A stretch of DNA of 64,000 nt, from assembly GCA_026396875.1 (NCBI GenBank), contig JAPLVY010000007.1, forward strand, positions 17,490 to 81,489, read 5' to 3'. Below, one piece after another: positions 8,272 through 16,767 of the stretch. The stretch comes from Candidatus Falkowiibacteriota bacterium (GTDB lineage: Bacteria > Patescibacteriota > Patescibacteriia > Patescibacteriales > UBA12465). The notes beneath the pieces are model-generated. The model worked only from the letters and a program-made list of their open reading frames with translations. It had not been told where the DNA came from and did no database searches. Positions within the stretch are counted from its first letter, which is position 1; every line of letters starts with the position of its first letter. The translations under genes were made by a program, and so were the position numbers.

Positions 8272-8985
8272 ATGAAAAAAGAACAAGGAAAAAAGACGAG
8301 CGCAAACGTGGCCAAAAAAAAGGCTATGAATGCTGAATTGTTCGATCGCAACAAAGCCTACACTTTGGCGGAAGCGATTGAAATTGCCAAAAAATCAAGC
8401 ACGGTGAAATTTGACGCTTCTATTGAAGTGCATTTTCGTCTTGGTATCAACCCGAAAAAAGGAGACCAGCAGGTCAGAGGCGCAGTAAGTTTGCCTCATG
8501 GTACCGGAAAAACCGTCAAGGTTGCAGCATTTGTCACCGCCGATAAGGAGAAAGAGGTGAAAAGTGCTGGCGCCGATTATGTTGGTGGCGAGGAACTGAT
8601 TGAAGAAATCAAGAGAACGGAAAAAACCGATTTTCAAGTCGCCGTCGCTACCCCTGACATGATGAAGAGTTTGGCCTCAATCGCTAAGATTTTGGGAACA
8701 AGAGGCTTGATGCCATCTCCCAAGAACGATACCGTTACCTTGAATCCAGCAAAAGCCGTCACTGAACTCAAGAAAGGAAAAATTTCTTTCAAAAATGACG
8801 ACACTGGAAACTTGCATGCGGTTATTGGTCGAGTAAGCTTTGACAGCGCCAAGCTTGTTGAGAACTATCAGGCGCTCCTGGATACCGTGAAAAAAGCCAA
8901 ACCGGCTACGGCCAAGGGATCATATTTAAAAAATGTGGCCATCTGTTCGTCGATGGGTCCTGGCATTAAAGTAACCATCTCATAA
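8272..8985 (+). CDS. rplA: 50S ribosomal protein L1
   Basis: L1-stalk protein that binds 23S rRNA and usually represses its own operon. Signatures: the N-terminal YTLAEAIEIAKKSSTVKFDASIEVHFRLGINPKKGDQQVRG, then GTRGLMPSPKNDTVT and ISFKNDDTGNLHAVIGRVSF. 237 residues. The start at 8272 gives a lysine-rich extension (MKKEQGKKTSANVAKKKAMN). rplJ and rplL do not follow; a strong terminator closes the operon. Confidence 0.97.
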   Translation: MKKEQGKKTSANVAKKKAMNAELFDRNKAYTLAEAIEIAKKSSTVKFDASIEVHFRLGINPKKGDQQVRGAVSLPHGTGKTVKVAAFVTADKEKEVKSAGADYVGGEELIEEIKRTEKTDFQVAVATPDMMKSLASIAKILGTRGLMPSPKNDTVTLNPAKAVTELKKGKISFKNDDTGNLHAVIGRVSFDSAKLVENYQALLDTVKKAKPATAKGSYLKNVAICSSMGPGIKVTIS

Positions 8986-9013
8986 AGCAAACCGTCACCG
9001 CTCCCATAAAGAG

Positions 9014-9059
9014 CGGCCGGTCAAGTTCATTTGTTGTGAATTTGGCCGGCCGTTTTTTT
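9014..9059 (+). terminator. Terminator of secE-nusG-rplK-rplA
   Basis: A 16-bp stem CGGCCGGTCAAGTTCA / TGAATTTGGCCGGCCG (two G-U pairs) is followed by TTTTTTT. Confidence 0.93.
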
Positions 9060-9064
9060 ATTAT

Positions 9065-9093
9065 TTAAAAAACCGTTTGTTAAACAAACGGTT
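9065..9093 (-). terminator. Terminator of the thioredoxin gene
   Basis: Perfect 10-bp stem AACCGTTTGT / ACAAACGGTT with loop TAA. Read on the minus strand it ends in a T-tract and lies 26 nt past the trxA stop. Confidence 0.88.
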
Positions 9094-9118
9094 TTCTTCA
9101 TTTTCGAACAAACATTCA

Positions 9119-9436
9119 TCAAACAGTTAAATGTTTTTTGATTGTATCTTCATAAATTTCTTTGCGTGAAAGTCCGACAATTTTGTCGACTGACACTCCT
9201 TCTTTCATAAAATGCACAACAGGGATGCTGCGCACTCCCATTTCCGCGGTGAACTCCTTTTGTTCATCCACATTAACTTCGAAGAATGCAATTTTTTTGC
9301 CAACACTCTCGCTGGCGATCTTCTCCAGGATTGGATGAAGCCCTCTACAAGGACCGCACCATTCAGCTGAAAAACAAATAATTACTAAAGTCCCAGCGGC
9401 CAAATTATTGGCCGCTTCTTGCTTGTATTGTTCCAT
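9119..9436 (-). CDS. trxA: Thioredoxin
   Basis: Protein-disulfide reductase with the WCGPC active site (residues 26-30), followed by a cis-proline context RSIPVVHF. 105 residues with the normal thioredoxin fold pattern (VIICFSAEWCGPCRGLHPIL, FFEVNVDEQKEF). There is no signal peptide, so it is cytoplasmic. It has its own promoter and terminator. Thioredoxin reductase is not in the window. Confidence 0.95.
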   Translation of the reverse strand: MEQYKQEAANNLAAGTLVIICFSAEWCGPCRGLHPILEKIASESVGKKIAFFEVNVDEQKEFTAEMGVRSIPVVHFMKEGVSVDKIVGLSRKEIYEDTIKKHLTV

Positions 9437-9463
9437 TGTGTACTTTTTAAATAACGTGCTTGA

Positions 9464-9492
9464 ACATTATCATAAAAATACATTAAAGTCAA
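9464..9492 (-). promoter_or_regulatory. Promoter of trxA
   Basis: On the minus strand: TTGACT, 17-nt spacer, TAATGT, about 28 nt before the ATG. Confidence 0.65.
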
Positions 9493-9527
9493 TACTAAAA
9501 AAGTGCCAATTTTAGGGCTTTTTATCA

Positions 9528-10361
9528 CTAAGCAGCTACCGTAGACCAGCTAGACAATTCTGATATTCTTTCGTCAATAGCCTTCAGGCCTGCTAAGTAC
9601 TGTCTTTTAACTGGGCCATCAACTTCAATTGAGCCCCTGGAACAATTATACCAATCGGTGAGATATGGTTGATGATTATCAGCATCAATCATGATTGTGG
9701 TGCCGGTAGTATCAAGCCCAACATACCCCCTCTTAGCTGCCTCAATATAAACATTCTTGATTTTCTCCCAGATAGTTGCAAGCTCTAACGAGTCGGAAAT
9801 TTCATGACTCATCATTGCTTCCTGCAGGTCAGAGCCGACAATAAATTCTTCCAATAATGAACCCTTTTCCCCTTGGTATACGGCGCCATAAGTTTCAGGA
9901 ACGCCAGTTAATTCTTGCAAATCATCAAGAACTGCCGCCTCATCATAAAGATGATCGACAATGATCGCATCGTTATCAGATTCTTTTTGCAAATTTTTAT
10001 AAGTTTTTCCACTATCTGTACTTACCACCATTGAATCCTCTCTTTTGCCATCTTCCTCATCCCCTGAAATTGGGTTAAGGCTCTCATACCGGTTTCTGAC
10101 AAAAGTTCTCTCGGACACATACTTGTCCTCTCCAGTTCTCAAATCATGCACCTTCATGCGAAATAAGGGGCCGAAAACGCCGCGACTCAGTGCTTCCCTT
10201 TCTCCAATCAATTCTAAGCCGCTTTTAATTAACTGGGCTTTCACTAACTCTATATCAGGAGCATTTTCTGCAAAATTTTTCTTTTCTCCCTCCTTAGAGT
10301 TAATTACTTTAAGCTCCTCAGGAGAATCAATAAGCTCGTTTTCTTGTTTTTCGATAGTCAT
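9528..10361 (-). CDS. Unknown protein with kinase-fold-like C-terminal half
   Basis: 277 residues, acidic, without signal peptide. I do not recognise a named family. The second half resembles the C-lobe of aminoglycoside phosphotransferase/RIO-like kinases: a hinge-like LLEEFIVGSDLQEAM is followed about 45 residues later by GYVGLDTTGTTIMID and PYLTDWYN, which sit where a catalytic loop (HxDxxxxN) and metal-binding DFG would be. The canonical His and Asn are absent, so it may be degenerate or not a kinase. It lies 91 nt upstream of trxA but outside its promoter. Confidence 0.6.
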   Translation of the reverse strand: MTIEKQENELIDSPEELKVINSKEGEKKNFAENAPDIELVKAQLIKSGLELIGEREALSRGVFGPLFRMKVHDLRTGEDKYVSERTFVRNRYESLNPISGDEEDGKREDSMVVSTDSGKTYKNLQKESDNDAIIVDHLYDEAAVLDDLQELTGVPETYGAVYQGEKGSLLEEFIVGSDLQEAMMSHEISDSLELATIWEKIKNVYIEAAKRGYVGLDTTGTTIMIDADNHQPYLTDWYNCSRGSIEVDGPVKRQYLAGLKAIDERISELSSWSTVAA

Positions 10362-10484
10362 ATCTTTATCTATTTTAAAACTCTTATCTAATATTATAAT
10401 ACATCCAAAACAAAGATGCCAATGAAATATTTTGGGTATTTATTCTAATATTTTAGCAAACTCGCCATAGTGGCAATAAACATA

Positions 10485-10513
10485 TTGACTAAATCAAACA
10501 ATCATGATATTTT
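10485..10513 (+). promoter_or_regulatory. Promoter of the gene at 10596
   Basis: TTGACT, 17-nt spacer, TATTTT. The 234-nt gap between the divergent genes also carries a TATAAT on the minus strand (10393-10398) for the kinase-like gene; the rest shows nothing recognisable. Confidence 0.65.
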
Positions 10514-10595
10514 AAGAAACGAGCGGAAATCCACCTCGTAGTGAAAACTGCTCGATTCAGACCTTTAACAATATTCATTAATATCATAATCAAAA

Positions 10596-11234
10596 ATGAA
10601 AAAAGCAATTATTATTTTTATTTCTTTGCTCGTTTGTGCTGGAGCAGCTGAACTTGCCCTTAAATCCTCCAATAAAAAAATTCAAGGAGAAATCATTAGT
10701 GGAAAAACACTGGAAGACCTGTATTCCCTGCACCAAAAAAAAGACAGCATATATGTTATTGGCGAAGTCCGCCTGCGGGAGTTAAAAAAAGAAATATTGC
10801 AAAAATATTTCCCCGATGAAGATTCTCTGCAATTCAAAGTACTCAAAGAAACCACTCAAATTGGTGGCCGTATCGCTGGCTCAGTTTTTCGAGAAGGAGT
10901 TGAAAAACTCTTTGTGATTTCACCAGAAAAAGGAATTGGGTACCTGATGGATAACGACAAGGAGCAGATTATTAAACTTCACGTCGGATTCATTTCTAAT
11001 AAAATTTACGAGAAAATTGGTGAGACCGCCGAAGAAAACTTCAAAAATTTTGGACAAGCTCAGATTTGGCTCAGCACAGATGCCAAGAAAATTTTCATCT
11101 TTTCTGGCGAAAAAGGAGAAACCAAAGAAATAAACCCCGGAAGCGGAGAAGTTAGTAATTTGGGACCATTCTACAAACCAAACGGCAAAATATTGCTAGA
11201 AAGAGCAAAAAAACAATTTGTTCCATTATTATGA
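10596..11234 (+). CDS. Unknown exported protein
   Basis: 212 residues with a clear N-terminal hydrophobic signal or anchor (KKAIIIFISLLVCAGAAELAL). The rest is a hydrophilic alpha/beta domain rich in Lys/Glu (VYVIGEVRLRELKKEILQKYF, LFVISPEKGIGYLMDNDKEQ, KKIFIFSGEKGETKEI), which I cannot assign. There is no lipobox cysteine directly at a cleavage site. It is a single-gene unit with its own promoter and a strong terminator, so it is expressed independently of its neighbours. Confidence 0.75.
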   Translation: MKKAIIIFISLLVCAGAAELALKSSNKKIQGEIISGKTLEDLYSLHQKKDSIYVIGEVRLRELKKEILQKYFPDEDSLQFKVLKETTQIGGRIAGSVFREGVEKLFVISPEKGIGYLMDNDKEQIIKLHVGFISNKIYEKIGETAEENFKNFGQAQIWLSTDAKKIFIFSGEKGETKEINPGSGEVSNLGPFYKPNGKILLERAKKQFVPLL

Positions 11235-11242
11235 ACTACCAG

Positions 11243-11274
11243 AAACCGCCCATCTAATTAAATGGGCGGTTTTT
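11243..11274 (+). terminator. Terminator after the unknown exported protein
   Basis: 11-bp perfect stem AAACCGCCCAT / ATGGGCGGTTT followed by TT, 8 nt after the stop codon. Confidence 0.9.
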
Positions 11275-11333
11275 AATTACACCGACTTAAACAGGCTAAA
11301 AAATTAGATATTTCCAATTGTTCAGAAGTAATG

Positions 11334-11362
11334 TTGACTAGATTTCCTGAAATTGCTAATAT
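11334..11362 (+). promoter_or_regulatory. Promoter of the RRM gene
   Basis: TTGACT, 17-nt spacer, TAATAT. The predicted leader is about 60 nt and contains a GTAAG / CTTAC hairpin (11369-11394), a possible post-transcriptional control element. Confidence 0.75.
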
Positions 11363-11432
11363 TCCCCTTGTAAGGCCAGAAAGGTCGTTCTTACGCTAAA
11401 AACTAACCGCTCACGCGAAAATACAAAATAAG

Positions 11433-11687
11433 ATGAAGAAATTATTCGTTGGTGGACTTGCCTTCAAAACTACTGAAGACGGTCTGCGCAGTTTGTTCGC
11501 TCAGGCTGGTGAAATCGAGTCGGCAGTGGTCATTATGGACCGCATGACCAATCGCTCCAAGGGCTTCGGCTTTGTGGAAATGGTTACCGAGGAAGATGCT
11601 CAAAAAGCAATCTCGATGTTCAACGGCATGGAATTTGAGGGTCGCCGCATCGTTGTCAACGAGGCTCGCCCACTTGAAAGACGCTAA
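11433..11687 (+). CDS. RRM-domain RNA-binding protein
   Basis: A single RNA recognition motif of 84 residues with RNP-2 KLFVGGLAF (residues 2-10) and RNP-1 KGFGFVEM (about 43-50), including the aromatic residues that stack on RNA bases. Stand-alone RRM proteins of this size occur in cyanobacteria and several other phyla, often as cold- or stress-responsive RNA chaperones. Regulation by temperature here is inference from the family and the structured leader. Own promoter and terminator. Confidence 0.93.
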   Translation: MKKLFVGGLAFKTTEDGLRSLFAQAGEIESAVVIMDRMTNRSKGFGFVEMVTEEDAQKAISMFNGMEFEGRRIVVNEARPLERR

Positions 11688-11715
11688 GTGACACAGCTCA
11701 ATTTATAGAAAAAAT

Positions 11716-11745
11716 AAAAAACACTCCGGTTTCGGGGTGTTTTTT
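11716..11745. terminator. Bidirectional terminator between RRM gene and iscU-like gene
   Basis: ACACTCC / GGGGTGT stem flanked by A-tract and T-tract on both sides, between two convergent genes. Confidence 0.85.
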
Positions 11746-11765
11746 ATTATCTTAACCAAACAAAA

Positions 11766-12209
11766 TTACTTCTTCTCGACCACAATTTTCTTCGCCTTTT
11801 TTACTTCTTCCCTTACCTCTTTCTTCAGTTTTTCATCAATATGTTTTTCGTAGTCCTTAATCGCTTTCTGTAAGCCTTCGACGGCCATGATTGAGCAATG
11901 AATCTTTTGTTGAGGCAAACCACCCAGATCTTCAACGATTTCCTTCCATTTAAAGTTTTTTGCGTCTTCAACCTTCATTCCTTTGATTTTTTCGGTCATG
12001 ATCGATGCAGTCGCAATATTGGAAGCACAACCAAAAGACAAAAACTTCACATCTTTGATTTTTCCTTTATCTACTTTGAGGTAGAAATTTAACTGATCAC
12101 CACAAACCATGTTGCCAATTTCTGCAAAACCGTCCGGTCTATCCATTTTGCCAATATTCTTCGGATGAAGAAAATGATCAATTGTTTTCTTAGTATATTT
12201 TAGAGCCAT
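11766..12209 (-). CDS. iscU: Iron-sulfur cluster assembly scaffold (IscU/NifU N-terminal type)
   Basis: Scaffold on which Fe-S clusters are built with sulfur from the cysteine desulfurase next to it. The three cluster-binding cysteines are present: MVCGD near residue 35, GCASNIA (usual GCGSAIA) near 62, and KIHCSIMA near 105. 147 residues with a lysine-rich C-terminal tail (EEVKKAKKIVVEKK) not usual for IscU. It lies 75 nt after the desulfurase. Its clients in this window include the [FeFe] hydrogenase, HydB-like protein and RlmN. Confidence 0.93.
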   Translation of the reverse strand: MALKYTKKTIDHFLHPKNIGKMDRPDGFAEIGNMVCGDQLNFYLKVDKGKIKDVKFLSFGCASNIATASIMTEKIKGMKVEDAKNFKWKEIVEDLGGLPQQKIHCSIMAVEGLQKAIKDYEKHIDEKLKKEVREEVKKAKKIVVEKK

Positions 12210-12284
12210 ATATTTAATTATTCATTTAGTTTTTAGCTACAAAAAAACACGAGCTCAAAAATTAAATGAATAATACTAATTTAA

Positions 12285-13442
12285 TTATAATTTGGACACT
12301 GGGGAAAATTCTCTGAGTCTGCCCACGGTTTCTGTTACCATTTTAATCGTATAATCTATCTCTTTTTCGGTCGTCTCTTTTCCAAGAGAAAAGCGGATAT
12401 TGCTATTTAGGAAGTGTTTGCTAAGACCAATGGCCGCTAAAACACTGGAAGCCTTGAGATTGGTCGCCGAACAGGCCGAGCCAGTAGAAACAAAAATTCC
12501 CTTGTAAGATAAGTCGATCAGAATTGCTTCCCCTTCGACATAACCAAACATCACGTTCAAATTTGCTGGTACTCTTTCCTTGATGCTGCCATTAACCTGA
12601 ATATCCGGCAAGTTCTTTTTTAATCCATCCCACAGACGATCACGCAATTTTTTAACGCGCTTCACATATTCTGAGCGTTCTTTGTACGCTATCTCTAGGG
12701 CGCTAGTCATGCCAACGATCCCTGGCAAGTTATAAGTGCCCGCTCTCTTTCCTTCTTCTTGCCCGCCACCGATAATTAGAGGTTCAGCATAAACCGCCGG
12801 ATTCAGATAGGCCAGTCCAACTCCCTTGGGGCCACCAAATTTATGAGCCGAAAGACTTAGGGCGTCAACGCCTAATTCTTTGATATCAATCTTCAGATAC
12901 GGCACTGCCTGCACTGCGTCCGTGTGGAAATAAGTTCCATATTTTTTTGCTAATTTCACGAGCTCGGAAATATTCTGAATCGTACCAATCTCGTTATTAA
13001 CCATCATCACGGAAACAAGAACTGTTTTTTTATCAATTAGCTTTTCTAGTTCAGAAATTTCAACTAGCCCTTCATAATTAACTGGAACAATAGAAACTCG
13101 AAATCCTTCTTTCTCTAATTGGCGTGCCGATTCACGAACGCAAGGATGTTCAATCGCTGAAATAATTACATGATCTCCTTTCTTGCGATTAGCACGAGCA
13201 ATTCCCTTGATCAAATAATTATTTGCCTCCGTAGCACTGCTAGTAAAAATTATACCGCGTGAATCGGCACCAAGAATCTTGGCAACTTTCTCGCGACAAT
13301 CGGTTAAGACATTGAAGTTCTCTTGGCCCATGGTGTGAATAGAAGAAGCATTACCGTAATTAACTGAAAAATATGGCAACATCACTTTTAAAACACGAGG
13401 ATCGACTTTGGTGGTAGCGGCATTATCAAGATAAACTTTCAT
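12285..13442 (-). CDS. nifS: Cysteine desulfurase (NifS/IscS family)
   Basis: PLP enzyme that removes sulfur from cysteine as enzyme persulfide. The 385 residues show YLDNAATTKVDPRVL at the N-terminus, the PLP-lysine motif SAHKFGGPKG near residue 205, and the catalytic cysteine loop STGSACSATN near residue 325. The class I loop length fits NifS/IscS rather than SufS. The IscU-type scaffold follows, so together they form a minimal Fe-S assembly pair. Cyclophilin lies 3 nt upstream. Confidence 0.95.
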   Translation of the reverse strand: MKVYLDNAATTKVDPRVLKVMLPYFSVNYGNASSIHTMGQENFNVLTDCREKVAKILGADSRGIIFTSSATEANNYLIKGIARANRKKGDHVIISAIEHPCVRESARQLEKEGFRVSIVPVNYEGLVEISELEKLIDKKTVLVSVMMVNNEIGTIQNISELVKLAKKYGTYFHTDAVQAVPYLKIDIKELGVDALSLSAHKFGGPKGVGLAYLNPAVYAEPLIIGGGQEEGKRAGTYNLPGIVGMTSALEIAYKERSEYVKRVKKLRDRLWDGLKKNLPDIQVNGSIKERVPANLNVMFGYVEGEAILIDLSYKGIFVSTGSACSATNLKASSVLAAIGLSKHFLNSNIRFSLGKETTEKEIDYTIKMVTETVGRLREFSPVSKL

Positions 13443-13445
13443 AAT

Positions 13446-14246
13446 TTATTTCAAGACAATACTATTAATCACGATCGGTGTTATTGGGCGATTGGCATCA
13501 CCGGTTGCTGCCTTGGAAATAGCATCAACCACATCCATACCTTCGGTTACCTCACCAAACACCGCATGCTTGCCATCTAAATAGGTGTTGTCAGCAACGT
13601 TAACAAAGAATTGAGAACCACCAGTATTAACTCCTGCATTAGCCATAGAAATTGTACCACGGACATTGGAAAGGCCAGGACCAAATTCATCTTTAATTGC
13701 ATAGCCAGGACCACCAGTACCCCAGCTACTCTGTAGGGAGTCGTCTTTGGTCAATTGGTCTCCGCCCTGAATCATAAAATCAGGAATTACACGATGGAAT
13801 TTTACGCCATTATAGTAACCGATATTGGCCAGGTTCATAAAATTCATTACTGTCTGGGGTGCCTTGTCGCTATAAAACTTCAGGGTAAAATTACCCATAT
13901 TAGTGCTGAAAATGGCCTGACTATATTTAGCGGCCAGATTTTCAAATTTACTTGGATCAACTGTCATCATATCAATTTTTTTAACTTCTCCGGCTGGCTG
14001 AGTGACTTGACTGTCAGCTCCAGGAATACCGGCAAGTTCTTGTTTAATTTTATCTTTATCAACACTATTATCTCCTCCTGTTTGACTATTAGCACTAGCG
14101 GCAGCACTAGAACTAGCTGACGCGGCAGCGTCTTCGTTTAGGATGTCTGCGGCACTAGACTTTTTTGGAGTGGAAGTGTCGGCACCACAAGCAGAAAGCG
14201 TTAAAGCGCTAATTACCAAAAGAGAAAATAAAAAATACTTTTTCAT
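13446..14246 (-). CDS. Cyclophilin-type peptidyl-prolyl isomerase, lipoprotein
   Basis: Catalyses cis-trans isomerisation of prolyl bonds, here outside the membrane. The signal peptide ends in a lipobox (LTLSACG, Cys about 20), so it should be lipid-anchored. A low-complexity Ser/Ala linker (to about residue 60) leads to the cyclophilin domain (about 85-265), with VKFHRVIPDFMIQGGD, GTISMANAGVNTGGSQFFVNVADNTYLDGKHAVFGEV. The catalytic Arg of FHRVI is present. It is likely a folding helper for secreted proteins. Confidence 0.93.
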   Translation of the reverse strand: MKKYFLFSLLVISALTLSACGADTSTPKKSSAADILNEDAAASASSSAAASANSQTGGDNSVDKDKIKQELAGIPGADSQVTQPAGEVKKIDMMTVDPSKFENLAAKYSQAIFSTNMGNFTLKFYSDKAPQTVMNFMNLANIGYYNGVKFHRVIPDFMIQGGDQLTKDDSLQSSWGTGGPGYAIKDEFGPGLSNVRGTISMANAGVNTGGSQFFVNVADNTYLDGKHAVFGEVTEGMDVVDAISKAATGDANRPITPIVINSIVLK

Positions 14247-14268
14247 ATTATTTTACATTTAGCTTTCC

Positions 14269-15774
14269 TTAGACGTGAAAGCTTTTTTTTAAATCATTAT
14301 CATCTTCCTCGCGACGGCTATCGATTTTCTCTCTGGCTTGCTCTCGAAGCTCAGCCAAGTTAAAACTTTCTAGTTGTCGCGCTTTTTCTAATAAATAATC
14401 TTTTTTGTTTAGTTCAGGATCTTCAATTACCTCCGAAAGCAAGACGTCAAGAATTGCTCCAATTTTGGGACCAGGTTCAAGTTTTAGTTCGCTCATGAGA
14501 CTATAGCCGTTAACGGCTAGCATTTTCACAGAAATTGGATCATTTTGAACCTTTTCCAGCATGTACTCCAAATGCCTTAATTTATAAGGCATGCCCTTCG
14601 GGGTGCCAGAACCGAGGCGATCGGCAATGCGCAAGTCAATTAAATCTTTTAGATTTTCTCGACCAACTTTTACAATCAGGCGTCTGACCGAAGCTGCGGT
14701 CACCTCTCCTACATTATAGTAGAACATGTGATTTTTCACTAGGTTAACCACTCGCAAAGAATCATCGGTGGAAAATTTCAAACGTTTCATGATTCTTTCA
14801 ACCTGTCTGGCGCCAACGTATTCATGGTTATAGAAAGTGGCCGCACCATCGATAAACTTTCTGGTTTTTGGTTTACCAATATCATGAAAAAGCCCGGCTA
14901 GACGTACCTGCCAGTCAGCACTAGGACAATGCTTCAAGGTATTAACATTATGATCAAACACTTGATAGATATGATGATGATTCTGATCCATCGCCACCCC
15001 CTCTTCTAACTCCGGAATAATATACTGAAGTAACTTACAATCATGCATCAAACGTATTCCTGCCGCTGGACGACCTGACTTGATAATTTTGACCAGCTCA
15101 TCACGAACTCTCTCTTTGGAAACAAATTTCACGGCCCCAGCTAACTTTAAAATTGCCCGCTGCGTCTTGGCTTCGATTTCAAATCCCAATTGAGAAGAAA
15201 AACGAATTGCTCTCATCATACGCAAAGCGTCCTCCTTAAAACGTTCAGTCGGCTCACCAACTGCACGAATTATTTTGTCCTTCAAGTCACGACGGCCACG
15301 GAATAAGTCTACCAGTTCGTAAGACTTGTCATCGATTTCAAGTAATTCGCGATGGGCTTTCAATTCCTGGCCCTTAACGGCCAATCTTAAAGCCAGAGCG
15401 TTAATCGTAAAATCACGGCGCTCCAAATCTTTGTCAATTTCCGTCTCAAAAAGCACTTCGTCTGGATGGCGTCTGTCGGAATATCCTTGTTCACTGCGAT
15501 AAGTAGTAATTTCAATGACGTCTATTAATTCGCCCTTACCGGAATTATCGGGGAGCTTGCGCAGAGGTAGCAAAACAGTGCCAAATTGATTCTCGTATTT
15601 TCCCTCAGGAAAAACCGCCAGAATCTCTTCTGGCGTGGCATTAGTCGTTAAATCCCAATCTTGAGGTTCTCGACCAAGCAAAAAATCACGGACACAGCCG
15701 CCGACAATATAGGCTTCAAAGCCTTTTTTCTCTAATTTTTGCAACAATTCTAGAATGTAAACCGGAATAACCAT
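14269..15774 (-). CDS. cca: CCA tRNA nucleotidyltransferase with HD domain
   Basis: Adds or repairs the 3' CCA end of tRNAs. N-terminal class II nucleotidyltransferase motifs: YIVGGCVRDFLLG, the metal-binding DWDLTT (usual DxD), and RRDFTINALAL. The arginine-rich motif RFKEDALRMMRAIRF and an HD phosphohydrolase domain (LFHDIGKPKT, near residue 295) follow. 501 residues. The enzyme is needed here: the tRNA-Val in this window has no encoded CCA, whereas tRNA-Leu does. First gene of the run leading to cyclophilin and the Fe-S pair. Confidence 0.95.
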   Translation of the reverse strand: MVIPVYILELLQKLEKKGFEAYIVGGCVRDFLLGREPQDWDLTTNATPEEILAVFPEGKYENQFGTVLLPLRKLPDNSGKGELIDVIEITTYRSEQGYSDRRHPDEVLFETEIDKDLERRDFTINALALRLAVKGQELKAHRELLEIDDKSYELVDLFRGRRDLKDKIIRAVGEPTERFKEDALRMMRAIRFSSQLGFEIEAKTQRAILKLAGAVKFVSKERVRDELVKIIKSGRPAAGIRLMHDCKLLQYIIPELEEGVAMDQNHHHIYQVFDHNVNTLKHCPSADWQVRLAGLFHDIGKPKTRKFIDGAATFYNHEYVGARQVERIMKRLKFSTDDSLRVVNLVKNHMFYYNVGEVTAASVRRLIVKVGRENLKDLIDLRIADRLGSGTPKGMPYKLRHLEYMLEKVQNDPISVKMLAVNGYSLMSELKLEPGPKIGAILDVLLSEVIEDPELNKKDYLLEKARQLESFNLAELREQAREKIDSRREEDDNDLKKSFHV

Positions 15775-15798
15775 AAATTTTCACTAAAATGCCTATCA

Positions 15799-15827
15799 AT
15801 TATATATCATAATTTCTTATTTGACAA
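15799..15827 (-). promoter_or_regulatory. Promoter of cca
   Basis: On the minus strand: TTGTCA, 17-nt spacer, TATAAT, about 25 nt before the cca ATG. Confidence 0.7.
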
Positions 15828-15912
15828 ATAAATTACTTTGTATTGGTTTTGTTTAAATAACAGAAAATAGTGGCTCAAAATATCAAACTAATAACACCAA
15901 CATCCCTTTACG

Positions 15913-15921
15913 TGCTATAAT
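15913..15921 (+). promoter_or_regulatory. Extended -10 promoter of the SIMPL gene
   Basis: TGCTATAAT (extended -10) with no good -35 element; about 30 nt before the ATG at 15953. Confidence 0.6.
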
Positions 15922-15952
15922 GTTATTAGAAAATAATTAATTTCTAAAACTT

Positions 15953-16693
15953 ATGAAAAAATCTCAAGTATTTTTAGCAGTGCTGCTGATTCTAGCAGTC
16001 ACCGCCATCGTTATCTGCGCTCTAAGATTTAACGGCCAACAAAAAAACGAAGATCGTTTCTCCGTTTCTGGCTCGGGAATAATTTATGCGAAGGCGGACA
16101 TTGCCAATATTCAGTTGGGCTTCAAAACTGAAACCAAAAAAACTGCCGCTGAAGCCACTATCGAAAGCAGCGCCAAGATGGGCGACATCATTAAGGCCAT
16201 TAAAGCTTTAGGTGTTGATGAAAAAGACATTCAGACCAATAGCTACAATCTCAATCCGGTCTACAACTACACCAACATCAAGGGGCAGGAACTGGCCGGC
16301 TATGAAGTCTACCAGAACCTTAGCATCAAGGTGCGCGACCTAACCAAAATTGGTGAAATCATTGCGAAGGGTACTGAAAAAGGCGCCAATCAAATTGGCG
16401 GAATCAGCTTCACCATTGACGATGAATTTGCCTTGAAAAATCAGGCTCGCGAGTTAGCAATCGGAAAAGCCAAGGAAAAAGCGGCCTTGATTGCCAAGCA
16501 ATCTGGGATGAAACTCGGCGAAGTAAAGAGTGTTTCGGAAAATTCCAATGAAGGAGGCATTATCCCAATGTACGCTAACGCCAAAATGGATTTGGCTATC
16601 GGCTCCGGCGCCACACCAATTGCTAGTCCAGAAATTGCTACCGGACAAAATGAAATTAAAGTTGACGTCACTCTCACCTACGAAGTAAAATAA
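15953..16693 (+). CDS. SIMPL (DUF541) domain envelope protein
   Basis: 246 residues: an N-terminal membrane anchor (VFLAVLLILAVTAIVICAL) followed by a SIMPL domain from about residue 35, with the typical FSVSGSGIIYAKADIANIQLGFKTE opening and YEVYQNLSIKVRDLTKIGEI. Related proteins (YggE, BP26) are periplasmic or outer-surface proteins that form oligomeric rings; their function is not settled, with links to oxidative stress. Monocistronic, with extended -10 promoter and bidirectional terminator. Confidence 0.92.
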   Translation: MKKSQVFLAVLLILAVTAIVICALRFNGQQKNEDRFSVSGSGIIYAKADIANIQLGFKTETKKTAAEATIESSAKMGDIIKAIKALGVDEKDIQTNSYNLNPVYNYTNIKGQELAGYEVYQNLSIKVRDLTKIGEIIAKGTEKGANQIGGISFTIDDEFALKNQARELAIGKAKEKAALIAKQSGMKLGEVKSVSENSNEGGIIPMYANAKMDLAIGSGATPIASPEIATGQNEIKVDVTLTYEVK

Positions 16694-16715
16694 TTAAAAC
16701 AACTCCAAAAAAAGG

Positions 16716-16750
16716 AAAAAGGCTACATCTTTTGAATGTAGCCTTTTTTT
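16716..16750. terminator. Bidirectional terminator between convergent genes
   Basis: AAAAAGGCTACAT / ATGTAGCCTTTTT stem with a 7-nt loop, T-tract on both strands. Confidence 0.92.
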
Positions 16751-16767
16751 GTAAAATACCTTTGTCC

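Noticed and set aside
10045-10425. 126-codon + strand ORF
   Set aside because: Serine-rich shadow of the acidic kinase-like gene on the other strand.
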